Shown one piece after another: positions 11,608 to 23,894 of a DNA stretch of 64,000 nt. The stretch spans positions 3,672,718 to 3,736,717 of the forward strand of contig NC_041004.1 in the NCBI RefSeq assembly GCF_004193775.1. The letters are read 5' to 3'. Numbering within the stretch: position 1 is the stretch's first letter; each line of letters starts with the position of its first letter. Source of the stretch: Glycine soja (Eukaryota > Streptophyta > Magnoliopsida > Fabales > Fabaceae). Below the pieces are notes generated by a model that saw nothing but the letters and a program-made list of their open reading frames with translations, was not told the DNA's origin and did no database searches. The position numbers were made by a program, and so were the translations under genes.

Positions 11608-13013
11608 TGTACCAAAGTCATAACAAAATGATATATGGGACCACTTTATATCTTGGAACTGGTGTCACGTACTCACGTTGTCAATGTCAACCTTTCTGCT
11701 CTAATAAATTTTCAAATCTTTGACTTTGTCAAGGGAATTGATATTTAAGCTTTAATTTTGTTCCGTACATAGTGGCCACCTATTCTATCCATGTCATAAC
11801 CAATAAGGTCCAACATAATTGACAGATAACTGAATTCTTTAAATATATTAGGAGTTCGATTACTGATCATGTGCATACAGAAGATTTTGAGAAAGACAAA
11901 ACTCACTTTAGTGATATCTATGTTTCGAAAGAAATTAATTTTCGACTACCCATTAGAAGATATCTTTGGTACAAACAAAAAAGAAGAAAAAAATTCTATC
12001 AATATCATAGATATTATACTCAAATTATAAGACTCATATATTCCACCATTCATCCACTTGCTTTTGTGATGCCCCTTGAAAAAGAGATTGGTTGCAATCT
12101 CTTATGTTGTTCTGATTCCTACTCGGAAGACGTCATGTGCTCCTCACGAGACTAAGAAAAGGTCATGAAGATAAAGGATCTATACTCTAAATTGCTAACC
12201 AATGTTGTGGTTGGTAAATTCTGTTCTTATATAATGTTAGATATTTCTGAAGAGTCATGGTTCAGAATCGGGGATCCATCACATGCCCCTATGCTAATAG
12301 GTTATATACAATGCTTTTCGTTGAGGATGCTTACAATATTTTACGTAAGAGCACAATTAAAATAAAAAAAGTAATTGTTAGAAGATGCATAGTTAAAGTA
12401 TGAGGACAGACAACATGGATAAATACTCCTTCTGTGTCCGCACAAATGCAGAGCATCGAATATAGAACCTCGGTTGATATGACTAATGTATGTAGAACAC
12501 ATACTAAGTAATAATAGATTAGTCTAAGTTTGATGGATTTTTTTTTTATTCATAGGAAATAAAAATAGTGTCAGGAGATTTATAATATAATAGTTGATGT
12601 ATTCTACTTAACCATTTAAATTAGATCTCTTGACAAGTTACAATAGTTAAGAGAACAAAACTCTCCTCATGTTTTTTTATTTTTTTATTTACATACAAGA
12701 TTCGGACAAGACAACTTAAAGAAAAAGCCTTGGAATGGACATAAGAGAACTGTTTTTTATATTATTATTATTTCCTTTCTAATTCACAAAGAACCCAGTA
12801 TGTTGACCATATCACCCTGAAATGAAATTTAAATACCCTAACCAATAATTACTAAAATAACCTTGAAATGGCTAAATTGCTAGCTACTCTTTTATATGTA
12901 ACTGAGGTGTTACTTCATCAAAAGGATATATATTGAGATCACTCACTAATTACTAGTACATTGTAACATTGTAACACTATGGATGTGTTTGAATAAGTAT
13001 TTTTCATCTAGTT
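11608..13013. other. intergenic region between two divergent-end minus-strand genes
   Basis: This holds the promoter side of the pseudokinase gene (immediately above 11607) and the 3' side of the SPX gene (below 13014). Short open stretches at 11871-12155 and 12165-12365 have no recognisable composition. I see no repeat boundaries. Confidence 0.4.
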
Positions 13014-16000
13014 TCACTTGACAATGGGAACAGCAGCATTGAGTTGTATTGATTGGATGAGATCAGAGTCTAGCAAGTTGAGTGGTGGCAAAGAGAAAGG
13101 GCTCTCTGTGGAACTACCTTTTCTGATTTCTTGCATTGTAAGCAAAGCCGCAACTGTGTTTCTGAAAATCCCTTCTCCTGCCACAGTTATTGCATCTTTT
13201 GCTTCCTTTGCTCTCTCAGCTTCTTCCTCTGCCGGGAACACTGCATCGATTATGCTCTCACACTCCTTCACCAGCTTTGAGATCAAATCTGTTGTGAAAA
13301 ATGGCTGCTCCAACACTTTCTGGATGAATGGCAAACGCAGAAGCCCCCCTGTCCTCTTGTCGTATTTCTTCAGAATTTTTGCCAACCCTGCAAAATTCAG
13401 TGTTGTCACTTGTTCAAGGTAGCATCAAATTCTGTAGAGAAAGCTGCATCAAAGTCTATGGCAATGCATTTCCTAGCCTTTTTATCAATAGCAAACCATG
13501 TTTTAACATTGGAGTTTAATTTTCATGCACTATAATGAGTTTTTTAAGGGTGAAACACCAGAAATTATTAGATGATTTAAGACTGTTATATTCATGGTCC
13601 CCATTAGTTTCTACATTATATATATATATATTGTTTTTTCTGAAAACTCAATTATGTCTCGTGTAAAAATTATTAATTTGAGACTGTAATCTTATATTAT
13701 GTAATAATTTCACGTCAATCAATTAGAAATTACCTTAAATATAGAGAAATTATTGTTTGATTAGAAAATATAAATAGTTTATAGTCTCAGCAAATCTTCA
13801 TATGACAGGAAGTTGAATTTTTCAATTACCAAGAAAGTTAATAAGACTCAATTTAATGTCAAGTGGAAATTAAGTAATTAATCATGAACAGTACTAGTTG
13901 TCAACAATACAATATATTTTACTAGATAAAACTTTTAAATTAAATATTATAAAAATGAATTATTTTGTAATCTGTTTGTGTGATTAGAGTATAAACAGTG
14001 GATAGCTTAAGCATGTGAAAAAAAAAAAAAAACCTGTGTAATTGATGTTGCTGTAGTTGACTAAGAGAACCATTTCACCGTGGAAATCAACAATAGCTTT
14101 TCTGATTTTAGCCATCTCCTCTCTATAATCTTCTTCTGAAGGTTGACTTCCACTTGGTCCCCACACGTCAACTACTCTCTTGATTCTCTGTTGTACTTCC
14201 TGCACTAAACATCTAATTATAAAAATTTCATACTCACCATTTATTTCAAACATTAATTATGTCGAGTGGACGTGCTTCCATTCCTTGAAATCCCTATGCA
14301 CACGTAGTTCAATAATAATAAAAATGATTTGCTACAACTACATTGAAACATGTTAAAAGAAACAGAAAACTGTTGCACTAATATAGAATTTGTGCACCTA
14401 ACTTGGGGTAACAAATTAATGGGAAGTGTGGGACAAAACGTGCTTGTAAGGGACCCAAAAGTAATGCTCCTCCCTTGAATTGTTTGAACAATTGAAGTGC
14501 ATTTTTAATGCATGATGTTTCCATTTTTCAAAATTGATAGGGAAATTCGAGAAATTTAAGGCTAAAACAAACACATGGTGACGGTGTTCCACATGAAAAA
14601 CCATCATAGTCCCCTACTATTTTCTTCCTTCTGACCCATATACATATGTGTATTGTGTAGGATCCTCCTGTGGATGAGGGAAAACCACGATTCCCTTAAA
14701 ACTTTTTTTTTTATTAAAATTAAAAAGAGTAAATATTTAAAATTCACTAATTAAGTTATATTAGTCCCTATAAGTAAAACGCATTATTTTTTTAAAAGGA
14801 CTAATATGAGCTTCATTCACTAAAATAAAATTTAATATATTTTTAAAGATTGACATGCTCACCTTTTTTTACTGGATTGACGTGCTCACCTTAAAACGAT
14901 TAAGGCATTGAATTGAATATTATCTTTCTTGAAAACTTTGTTTATTTAGTTTTCTTTCTTTTACGTTAGTCCCTCTTATGTATATATATATAAAAAACTA
15001 TCTATAATATAAAATCTTTGTTCAAGTTCTATCAGTTTTTTTCTTTTTGTTGAATCAAGTTCTGTCAGTTATCCCACGTAAAATTGTGTTTAATTTTCTA
15101 AAACATCAAATGAAACTTATAACTAATGAAACCTCAAAATTAACGATACAAATTAAAATTTCAAAGCTCTTGCATACAAAACCCATTGCTTTTGGTAATT
15201 CAAAATATCCGATATTGACCTACTTATATAAATATGATTATTGTTAACCAGTGTCCTTGTGGTATTGATTAAAGAACTACAAGAGAAAAAATATTTATTG
15301 TAAAAATTATAAAAAAATATAAACAATACAATTTTACACATTTCAATAAAAATATTTCTTTTTTTAATTTTTTAACTAATATCTTAAGAACACCTATTAA
15401 CATTTTTCTATAAATAATTTTGTACAAATAACAGTATCTTATTTGTCTTTACGTTTTCGCAGCTGGCCAACACTATCCTCACTCTAATCATAATTTCCAA
15501 TGTAGTGCATAACTTTCAATCTTTTACACTTAACCTTTCAAAAGAATATTCGTAAGGAATAAACGACGTGATTATGAATTTATGATGAAGGATCGATGAA
15601 ATGAATTTCTACACACAAAAATTCTAGTCCCTGTAATCCCCTCTAATAAAAAGAATAATTTTTTGTCTACTAAATTATGACATGAAATTACGTTATCGTT
15701 TAAAATAAGAATAAAGGTTAATGTACACCTTATATTATCTGACGCCATAAGAAAGAAAAAGAGAGAAGGGTTAGTGTAATAAATAATATAGTATGATAAA
15801 AAAAACAAAATAGATACAAAAATGGAAAATGTTAAATAAACATTTGTGATATACAAGCATCTACATCTTATTACTATTCACACATGAAATAACTTACACA
15901 AAATCAGCATTTTCAAATATTATTTAAATGTTACATACATTATTTTACACCACAAGATCCACCTTTACAATTATAATGTTCGAATCATCTCAATTTTTTA

Positions 16001-16056
<56 letters not shown>

Positions 16057-16766
16057 AGGCTCTAAATCAGTATATATGGAGTTCTTGCAGTCAGTGACTA
16101 CAAGACCCTACAATTACTTTCATGACCAAGACTTTGAGTGTAAAACTAAAAGTCAGACAAGATATGCAATAATAGTGAACTCTGAACTCTATTACTGTAT
16201 CTTATCCTATAGTTTAAAAGTCTCTTTGTTCACTTTGGCTTGTATGCAAATCTTACTTCAAGTTTTATAACACCTTTCTAAAAAATACATAAAATTTTTA
16301 GACTCTTAATTTCTAAGCAATTAAATTTATTGAAACAAAAAATTTATTACAACAAAATAAAAATAAAATCATTGTTAATAAATATATTAAAAGAATGCAA
16401 AGATTTCCTTCGTAAGTGTAAGAAGTTTTAGTAACATGATCAAATTTAAAAGATAGAACAACATATATATAACAATTTCTAAAGTAAAAATGATTAGTGT
16501 GTCACTAAGAACATTACCATATGTCGAATAATGAAGTCCTCCTCTTTCTCCATGAAGAACCCATTGAACTTGTCTATTTCATTATTCAACAAATACACAA
16601 ACTCAGTCTCCGTCTTGCCATATTCCAACGATCCATTCAACAACGTTGGCGGCGCCGCCGATATGAGCCGTACGAGCTTCTTCAATTCCTTGTACGACAA
16701 ATACTTGTCCCTCCACTCCGGCAACGACTCCTGAATTTGTTGCTTGAGTCTCTTCCCAAACTTCAT
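13014..16766 (-). CDS. SPX3: SPX-domain phosphate-sensing protein, SPX3 type, three exons, intact
   Basis: Exons on the minus strand: 16518-16766, 14034-14199, 13014-13387; phases 0 and 1, all splice sites GT-AG, 262 residues. The start is the ATG at 16766 because [20 protein letters not shown] is the conserved N-terminus of the family; the His-rich reading upstream is 5' UTR. The protein is almost all SPX domain. It has the N-terminal helical pair with YKELKKL, then [33 protein letters not shown] and the lysine-rich helix [12 protein letters not shown] that binds inositol pyrophosphates in this family. A C-terminal tail follows ([21 protein letters not shown]). The NYSNINYTG block and the tail resemble Arabidopsis SPX3 more than SPX1/2. 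Such proteins bind PHR1-type MYB factors in the nucleus/cytosol when phosphate is sufficient and block P1BS binding. Intron 1 (2.3 kb) carries an (AT)n tract. Confidence 0.93.
16003..16051. repeat. (AT)n microsatellite in SPX3 intron 1
   Basis: About 24 uninterrupted AT dinucleotides between 16003 and 16051, inside the first intron. It is a likely polymorphic marker with no coding effect expected. Confidence 0.9.
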
Positions 16767-16961
16767 AACATCAAAAACAACCAAAATTTGGGGAAGAAAA
16801 TAATAATAATATGATAGTGTGTATATGTCTATGAAGAAGATCAAATGCAAATTAAAATGGGTTGGTGTGATATGAAATATATGATGATGATGATGAAGGT
16901 ACAAAAAAAAAAGGGGTTAAGAAGGGAATTTAGTAGCGAAGGTTTGCTAGAATATTAGAAG

Positions 16962-16969
16962 GCATATGC
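16962..16969. promoter_or_regulatory. P1BS site (PHR1-binding) proximal to SPX3
   Basis: GCATATGC fits the palindromic P1BS consensus GNATATNC. It lies 196 bp upstream of the SPX start codon at 16766. P1BS elements in SPX gene promoters are bound by PHR1-type factors in the phosphate-starvation response (established); function here is inferred. Confidence 0.72.
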
Positions 16970-17041
16970 TTGCCGTGATGAAGTGGCGGTTAGAAAAGGG
17001 TATAAAAAGGGTCGTTGGAGGGAGCATGAGAATTCTTGGAA

Positions 17042-17049
17042 GCATATTC
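17042..17049. promoter_or_regulatory. second P1BS site upstream of SPX3
   Basis: GCATATTC fits GNATATNC and sits 276 bp upstream of the SPX start, 80 bp from the first site. Two sites this close make a chance match less likely, though in AT-rich DNA single matches are common. Confidence 0.62.
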
Positions 17050-18489
17050 GGTTACTATATTACTTCATGGTCGTAATTAAGACCAAGACTTTGAAAAATA
17101 AAAACTTGCTTCTCTCTAATTTCCTTGGTGGTGGCAAAATGTGGTTGAGTTTAGTAACCAGGGAACAATAGGGAGTGGGGTTTGTCAAGTGGGTCTTGTA
17201 ATTTTCATACCATTATTTTATGTAATATATGTAAATGAGCTGTTTCAATAAAGTTATCACATCACATTTTTTTTTCATAAAAAAAAATCACTTTTTGATT
17301 CATTTAAGCTACCTCTGTTTTATTTTATTTTTTGGGCTTTTATTTCTTCATATATAGTTTTTATTTTTTTCAATAACTTATAAAATATAAAAAAATTAAA
17401 TTACATAGAATTTATAACAGATTAAAATTATATATTAATCTTAAACAGAATAAATGAAGATATAAGCAAGTAAAATATCCTTAAAATACTATCATTTTGC
17501 CTATTTATAAAGTCTATTAGGCTTTTACATAAAAAATATCTTTAACTTATTTTAATTTATTTTTATATTTCATCTACAATGTAAGTATTTTATTTATATT
17601 AATAATATTAACTAATGATACATGCTTTACAAAAAAAAAAAACTAATGGTACATGAAAGTTTTTAACAAAGTTTTTTAAATGTTTTTTTTTTAATAATAT
17701 AGTATTTAAGTTTAAAATTCAAACTAAGATTTACTAAGATTATAATAATCATAAATTTTCATTTATCTAAAAAAATATCTTTGATTTAATATAAAGTCTC
17801 AATATTTAATTTTTAAATTAGAAATCAAATTGAAATAATTTAAATAATTATAATATTTTAAAAAATAACAAATAAAGTTACATAGTAAATACAAGAAAAG
17901 TCACATGGTTTAAAAAGGAGAAAATATCCCTAAAAATATTGCTATTTAAAAATTAATATTCAAGATTTGTGATATAAAGATATATATTTCACATGCCCGT
18001 GTTAATATGGGTGAAAATATTAGTAAGTTAAGAGAAAGAATATTGTCAGTTAAAGAAGAAAAAATATAAAATAACGTAAGATGGACAGAAAAAAAAAAGA
18101 AAAAAAAAAAAGTTGGATCCGTGATTGAGAAGGAAGAGATTGGCTTGCATATTTGTCAAGAATGAAAAGGTTGAAGTAGTAGAAAAAGTTGTCATGTGGG
18201 ATGTGGGGGGATAGGATGATTCCTCGAAATCTACTAAGAATCGTCCATGGAATAGAAAAAGTGTGCATTCGTGAGTATTAATTAAAGTAGAAATATATGT
18301 TACTTTGGCAATTGTGGAAGTAAACAAATGAAGAATATCTTTTGAGCCACAAGGCATTTGAAACAAATGCTTTATTTATATTTCATGAAGTGGGTCATGA
18401 CCATAAGAGACCACCCAAGTTCTTTGGGTCATGATGGTAGGTTTGTGTTTTGGGCTTGAGTGGCAAAATTATTATAAGACTTGGGCAAT
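17050..18489. other. AT-rich intergenic sequence
   Basis: This lies upstream of SPX3 and left of the foldback. It is very AT-rich with poly-A/T runs and short open stretches of low complexity. No gene, RNA or repeat boundary is supported. Confidence 0.45.
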
Positions 18490-18661
18490 TCCTTCATGCA
18501 CCTAGTATATTTTTGTATACACAACAAATTTTTGTAAATTCTGAAAATATCCTTGTTAATAAATATAAGGATTCATAATTCATAAGAATAAGCTTACGGA
18601 TTTGTAATTTGTAATCCGTATATGGATTACAGATTTTTTTTTTAAATGTTTTACAAATTAA

Positions 18662-18735
18662 TGGCACATGTAGGATTCAAACTTGTGGTTTTTGCATTAT
18701 TAGCATGACACTCTAACCAACTGAAATAATAAGTC
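18662..18735 (-). tRNA. tRNA-Ile(AAT)-derived pseudo-tRNA, left arm of foldback
   Basis: 74 nt on the minus strand, the length of a eukaryotic tRNA-Ile. The anticodon loop contains CTAATAA (anticodon AAT). The T-arm reads GTTTGAATCC (normally GTTCGANTCC) and the D-arm AGTTGGTTAGAG. The acceptor arms no longer pair well (GACTTAT with ATGTGCC) and the GCTC of the D-stem is TTTC, so this is a decayed copy, not a working tRNA gene. Confidence 0.6.
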
Positions 18736-19214
18736 AATTATGTTATAAAATATTAATGTTGTTATATATAATACTAAAATTTCTAATGTATATTTAATGC
18801 TCATATAAATTTACATAATAAATTTTGTGAAAATTAATTTTAATCTAATAATTAATTTGTTTACATATATAAAATTTTATGAAACCTATGATTTTTTATT
18901 TAAAATTTATATATGCAAAAAAAATACATTATTAGATCAAAATTAATTGTAATAAGGACAAAAATAAAAATCTACTAATGTATTTTTTGGCCTTATTACA
19001 ATTAATTTTGACCTAATAATGTATTTTTTTACATATATAAATTTTAAATAAAAATCATAGGTTTCATAAAAATTTATATATGTAAACAACAAATTAATTA
19101 TTAGATCAAAATTAATTGTCATATAATTTATTATGTAAATTTACATGTGCATTAAATATATTTTAGAAATTTTAGTGTTATATATAGTAACATTAATTAT
19201 TTTACAACATAATT

Positions 19215-19288
19215 GATTTATTAGCTCAGTTGATTAGAACGTCATACTAATAATGCAAAAGTTACATGTTCGAATCTTGCATGGGTCA
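19215..19288 (+). tRNA. tRNA-Ile(AAT)-derived pseudo-tRNA, right arm of foldback
   Basis: 74 nt on the plus strand with TAGCTCAGTTGATTAGA (A box region), anticodon loop CTAATAA (AAT) and T-arm TGTTCGAATCTTGC (B box region). The acceptor ends GATTTAT and ATGGGTC can still pair if G-U pairs are allowed. The anticodon and T stems carry mismatches. It is better preserved than the left copy and keeps a recognisable internal Pol III promoter, but is most likely a tRNA-derived repeat rather than a functional gene. Confidence 0.6.
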
Positions 19289-19499
19289 TTAATTTGTAAA
19301 ACATTTTAAAAAAAAAACTTATAGATTATGATTCTGTAAGCTTACTCTTAAGGATTACGAATTTGTAATTCTCTTATGAATTACTAATCCGTTTATTTGT
19401 AGGGATAATTTTGGAAAAAATGAAAAAGTATTGGATGTAAGAAATATGCTGGGTGTGGGAAGAAATTCTCTAAAACTAGTCCTCTATTTATGGCTTAAG

Positions 19500-20790
19500 A
19501 TTTGGCCCTTTTTATCGTATTGGGTTTGGTTTGTTTGGGGTTGGGATGCAATGAACAACATGATGACGCTGCAACACACTGAAATTAGAGCATCATTCGA
19601 AACAAGTACGCATGTTATTGGTCATGTTTTTAAGAAAACCTTATACAAGAGGCTTCTGGGAATGGTGTCAAGGTACGTTTTAAATGAAATTTCGGTTGAG
19701 TTTGAGCATCAAGGAAGAGATGGATAGAATATATAAAAGATTCGAGGAACTTGATGTTTGCGGGAAAGTTACTTTCAAGAGTAAACTCCGAGAATTCGCG
19801 TTTCTCGATGAGACCTCTATGTGTCCTCCTCCAACAAAGGTTAAGACGAAAGGTGCCCCGAAGAAAGTGATGAAAAGAAACGAAAGATCAACAAAGCGTG
19901 ATCCATCTTATTGGGAGTATGTTGATGCTTATCATTCGGTTCAAAACAGCAACACCTCAGTCAGACCCAGTGCATCATCTTTTGAACCACCGAAGCCAAC
20001 AAGGATGATCCCGATGTTGGATCAATTTGCGCCATTTATGCATGGTTTCATTGAGGACGTTGTTGATGTGAAAGCGGATGGTAATTGTGGATATCGGTCA
20101 GTTTCTGCTTTGTTAGGTATGGGAGAAGAGTGTTAGGCCGTGATGCGTAACGAATTGATTAAAGAACTTGGCAAATGGTTGCAAGACTACATAAAGATCT
20201 TTGGTGGCATGGAGAGATATGAACATCTGAGGTTGTCCCTACACGTGGATGGGTTATCCAAGGTATGTGTTTTATGCTTTTTACTTATATAAATAATGTT
20301 TACATGAGTGACACATGTATTTTTTTTGTGATTTAGGTTAGTATGGACAAATGGATGGATATAACGGATATGGGATATGTAATTGCATCAAGATATAATG
20401 TAATTCTTGTATCGTTATCACGACAACAGAGCTTCACATTTTTCCCTCTCAAAAGTTGACCACCGACCGATTCTTCTACGCACCGCATGATATGCGTCGG
20501 TCATGTGTTTGGAAATCATTTTGTTCAGGTCCATTGAAAATTCGTTTACTCAAATAATTTCAATTATTGAATGAGTTGGTTTGTTCGTTTAAATTATTAT
20601 TGTAATTTCACTTACAACAGGTTTATTTGAAAGATCGTTGTCCCTTACCTCCTATGGCGTTGTTGTGGTCAAGCAATTCGTATCTGGAGGGAAAACAGTG
20701 GCCAACTGCATATGTAGGTAGAATGCAGCACTACTTAAGCCTAATGACAATTAATACAACGCACGTAGACCTAAGCAGACACTGAAGTTG
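19500..20790 (+). pseudogene. MULE-type transposase C-terminus with OTU cysteine-protease domain, decayed
   Basis: The left part reads MNNMMTLQHTEIRASFETS and GHVFKKTLYKRLLG, matching the post-catalytic region of FAR1/MULE transposases. The SWIM zinc-finger part expected next is missing. After the deletion scar near 19700 the frame gives RFEELDVCGK, then KRDPSYWEYVD, then an OTU domain beginning VKADGNCGYR (catalytic Cys, about 20070-20100). A TAG at about 20134 interrupts it. Two likely introns follow: 20263-20336 (AAG|GTATGT...TTTAG) and 20529-20620 (CAG|GT...ACAACAG). The OTU catalytic His lies in NHFVQVYLK spanning the second intron. OTU-carrying MULEs are known in plants. Several stops make this copy non-functional. 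Confidence 0.8.
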
Positions 20791-21798
20791 TAATATTTAT
20801 GTATCTATATTTACGATCGGATTTTTGTTCATGTAATTAATCAGTATTGAAATACTAATGAATTGTTGCGTGAACAAATTGACTAGCTTGTCCATTTAAA
20901 AGCAATTACGTGACAGAATAATTACTGGCGTGAGTCGACATTGATTGACGTGACACGAAAATTACTGACGTGACACGACAATGCTTTACTTATAAACTTA
21001 AAAACGAAAAATGGTCACGGGTTTGTTAAAAGTGAAGCCATGCACCTGCCTGGGCCATGTATATAAATGAGACATGGGCATGTCCATAGGTACTCCGAAG
21101 ATGTACTGAAACAAAAAATAGAGATGTTTTGTTTTTTTTTTTAAGTTTTTTAGTCACCATAACATTGTATTAGTCTAAAATATAAATCAATTTCATCAGT
21201 GACTAATTTTTTTATAAAGGCACATATTTATTACTACTAAAAAAGTAATTTATACTGAAACAACTTAGTTTTATTTATTAAATACTATTTTAATTCTAAT
21301 ATTATAAAAAAACAATATCTGTATAATAATATTAAAGTAATTATAATATTATAAAAAAATAAATTTTAATTCTAATACTACATATCTTTTCCTAAAATAA
21401 ATACTATAAATAATAAGTTTGTTTTACATATTTTTTTTCTTTAATAAAATTGTGATGTCATCATTTTTATTTTTTCTTTCCATATTTGAATGAATGGAAT
21501 AACATATTATTTTCAATATGACAAATTTTTTCTTTTCCTAAAACAAATAATATTTATATATTTATATTAAATTACAAGGCAGGAGAAAATCTCCTTGTTA
21601 AATTATTTTATCTTCTTTATTTTATATATTCAAATACCATTATAAATGTGACTCATGTGTGTGGTTTATATTTAAATTTCAAAGCATATATTTATAGAGA
21701 GACAAACATAAATCATAAATGATGTAAGTAAATGTGTTTTATCACATACATAAACAAATACTAAAATTAATAATTTAAATACAATAAAAATATAAATC
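20791..21798. other. AT-rich spacer between two tail-to-tail TE-derived pseudogenes
   Basis: No ORF. It contains GTGAC-rich short motifs (ACGTGACACGA, repeated near 20920-20990) and then 800 bp of AT-rich sequence. Probably the interior of the same transposable element. Confidence 0.4.
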
Positions 21799-23894
21799 CT
21801 AATCTATGCGGCGTCTCTGTCGCGGCCTAAGACTTCCATCTGTGGCGTCACCTCTAGCTCTCCTCAGACAACGAGTCATGATGTCATATAAGTCAGTGCC
21901 TTCAGTGACCATCCTGAGGTTGATGACCCGCTCCAAATCCTCAGCAATCGCTCCTAAATCCTCAGCCATCCCTTGACATCCTTCGCAGTCAACCTGTCAT
22001 AGTCAAAATAACAAATTCAGTATCACATTTTTAAAAAATTTAAATTATGAAAAACTACACAAGTTATGCTTACCACTGAATGCGTAGCGAGATCGGACGC
22101 GATTGAAACCTCGGGGATGGGTGGCTCGACGAACTCCTCATCATGAGGGGGAGGTGGATGTCTCGGCTCAGCAGTTTCCTCGGTCCGCGTGACGAACGGG
22201 TACGAAATCCAAAAAAACCACTCCATGTAGTCTGGCGCCACCTGCCCAGGAACTACACAGAGCTCTCCTGCAGGCACCAAATGGTCTGAAAAATGCAGTT
22301 ACCGGTCATCTATATCATCACCCGTCAAAGAATCACAAACCGGCAGCGGAGGGACCGTCTGAATGTAGCCAAACTGTCGAAGAACCTGCTCAGGTCGAAC
22401 GTACACGATAATCTAACCCCATCTGAGCTGGCCGGTGTACGACGATATCAAGTCAAAGCCCCTGACTCCCCGGTGCTCAACATAGGGCATCCAGCACACG
22501 TCAGTCACAGTCAGGGCATCCATATGTCTCCGATACGGGGCTCCCTTGATCCCCGTCATATGAGCCTTACCCGTAAGCCACCTGCAGGCCCGTGGGCTCC
22601 CCTCATCATAAACATCATGAACAACGCATGTATGCACTGCAGGAAAGTGCTCGTATATCCAGCACTACAAACACATAGTGAACATCAATAAAAAAAAGGG
22701 ATTCAATACTACTTTAATTTAAATTATCAGTAATAATACGTACCTGAAGAAGTGTAATGTAACCACCCACCTGCCGTGTAGAGGCCTGCGACGCGTCGTT
22801 TAGATGCTCGTACATGTGGACCAATGCAGCCGCTCCCTAGGCGAATCCCCCTGCCTAGGCCAGGTCCCTGAAAGCCTCCAGGTGCACGACATGTACATGG
22901 GTTGAACTATTGTTGGCAAAAAGAGTACAACCCACCAAGTGGAGCATATACGTGAGGGCTGCTACAACCCATCGTCTGGCCCTGCACTGGCTCTCATACA
23001 CGTCCCGAAGCCACCCTAACCGGACATGAGGTCCACCAGTCTGTTAGGTCTCAGCTGTAGCCTCCTTATGACTGACCTCAAGAAGCTTCGTCAGTAGACC
23101 AATTGCGTCTGAAGTAACCAGCGACTCAAACTTATGCAGCGCGCTAGTGATGGGAACGTGTAGGAGTGACGCCACGTCATCCAGCGTGATCGTCAACTCG
23201 CCTACTGGCAGGTGGAACGTGCTAGTCTCGCAATGCCACCTCTCGATGAAGGCGGATATGAGTCCAGGATCAGTGGTGATAACAGAACACCTGATCAGTG
23301 GACTCAATCCGGTGGCAGCAGTCATGCCTTCGATCTCAGGCGCTGGTCTCCCAATTTTATCTACTTTTCTACCATGGGAGACCAACTTCAGATCGGGTCA
23401 TTCCTAAATTGAATAACAATTTATAATAACGTGTATATAAAAAACAATCCAACTACAAATAATTTTTATGTAATTACTCAACATTAAAAAGTACGTACCT
23501 GTCCACTCCAGATGTTGTGTGTGACATGCTCAGCAAAACCGGTCAAAACCGATGGGTCGCGTGGCCCACTGGGGAATCCCTCATCTACAGCAGGTGACCC
23601 CAAGCTCCCATCAGTAGCCACTCCCTCTGTGTGAACAGCATCGGCGGCGCCTGTCATCTCTAGGGTAGCATCAGACACGTGAGGAACATCCTCATGCAAC
23701 TGAGGAACATCCTCATGTAACTAAGGCACATCCTCAGGTCTCTCTGTAACGTCCTCACGCACACGAATCCGTTGCCTACGTGCTGAAGCAGTAGGCCTGT
23801 GACGCCGAGGAACATCAACCTGATGCGCATCCTCTCTAATGCCTCTACCTCTACCAGCTCCTAACACACGACCTAAACCTCGTGTTCTAACCAT
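21799..23894 (-). pseudogene. plant mobile domain (PMD, MAIN-like) protein, transposon-type, pseudogene
   Basis: The ATG at 23894 starts MVRTRGLGRVLGAGRGRG, an Arg/Gly-rich N-terminus followed by imperfect LHEDVP repeats. A TAG at 23721-23723 and a TGA just inside exon 2 (about 23402) interrupt it. Exon 1 ends at 23499 with CAG|GTACGT. Exon 2 holds the PMD core: GMTAATGLSPLIRCSV, FHLPVGELTITLDDVASLLHVPI. More stops follow, with W- and Q-codons turned to TAG/TAA. The later parts are recognisable (YVEHRGVRGFDLISS, CVVPGQVAPDYMEWFFWISYPF) and the tail ends near 21799. PMD genes occur both as host genes (MAIN/MAIL) and inside Gypsy or MULE elements. The stops, mostly C-to-T type, indicate a silenced transposon-borne copy. 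Confidence 0.82.

Larger units (their letters stand above)
18490..19462. repeat. long foldback element (near-perfect inverted repeat, arms about 400-480 bp)
   Basis: The sequence folds on itself around 18975: the left arm reads as the reverse complement of the right arm, roughly 90% identical in the inner 240 bp. The outer arms align more loosely, out to TTCCTTCATGCACC (about 18490) on the left and its counterpart GGTGTGGGAA (about 19460) on the right. The loop is only about 30 bp. Each arm carries a tRNA-Ile-like sequence (18662-18735 minus, 19215-19288 plus) and a run related to GGATTACGAATTTGTAAT. No target duplication could be fixed. It directly abuts the OTU/MULE remnant on its right and may be a MULE terminal region, but this is inference. 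Confidence 0.8.

Noticed and set aside
11871..12365. Two plus-strand ORFs of 94 and 66 codons
   Set aside because: Random-like composition, no domain, located in the promoter region of a minus-strand gene.
16767..16904. N-terminal extension of the SPX gene with a His/Tyr-rich start
   Set aside because: Low-complexity and hydrophobic, absent from the family; the conserved start MKFGKR is at 16766.
19215..19288. A functional tRNA-Ile gene
   Set aside because: Stem mismatches, an AT-rich context and a mirrored, more decayed copy in the same foldback make a repeat-derived relic more likely.
22293..23407. Plus-strand ORFs across the PMD pseudogene
   Set aside because: They are antisense shadows; the minus-strand reading shows the PMD motifs.
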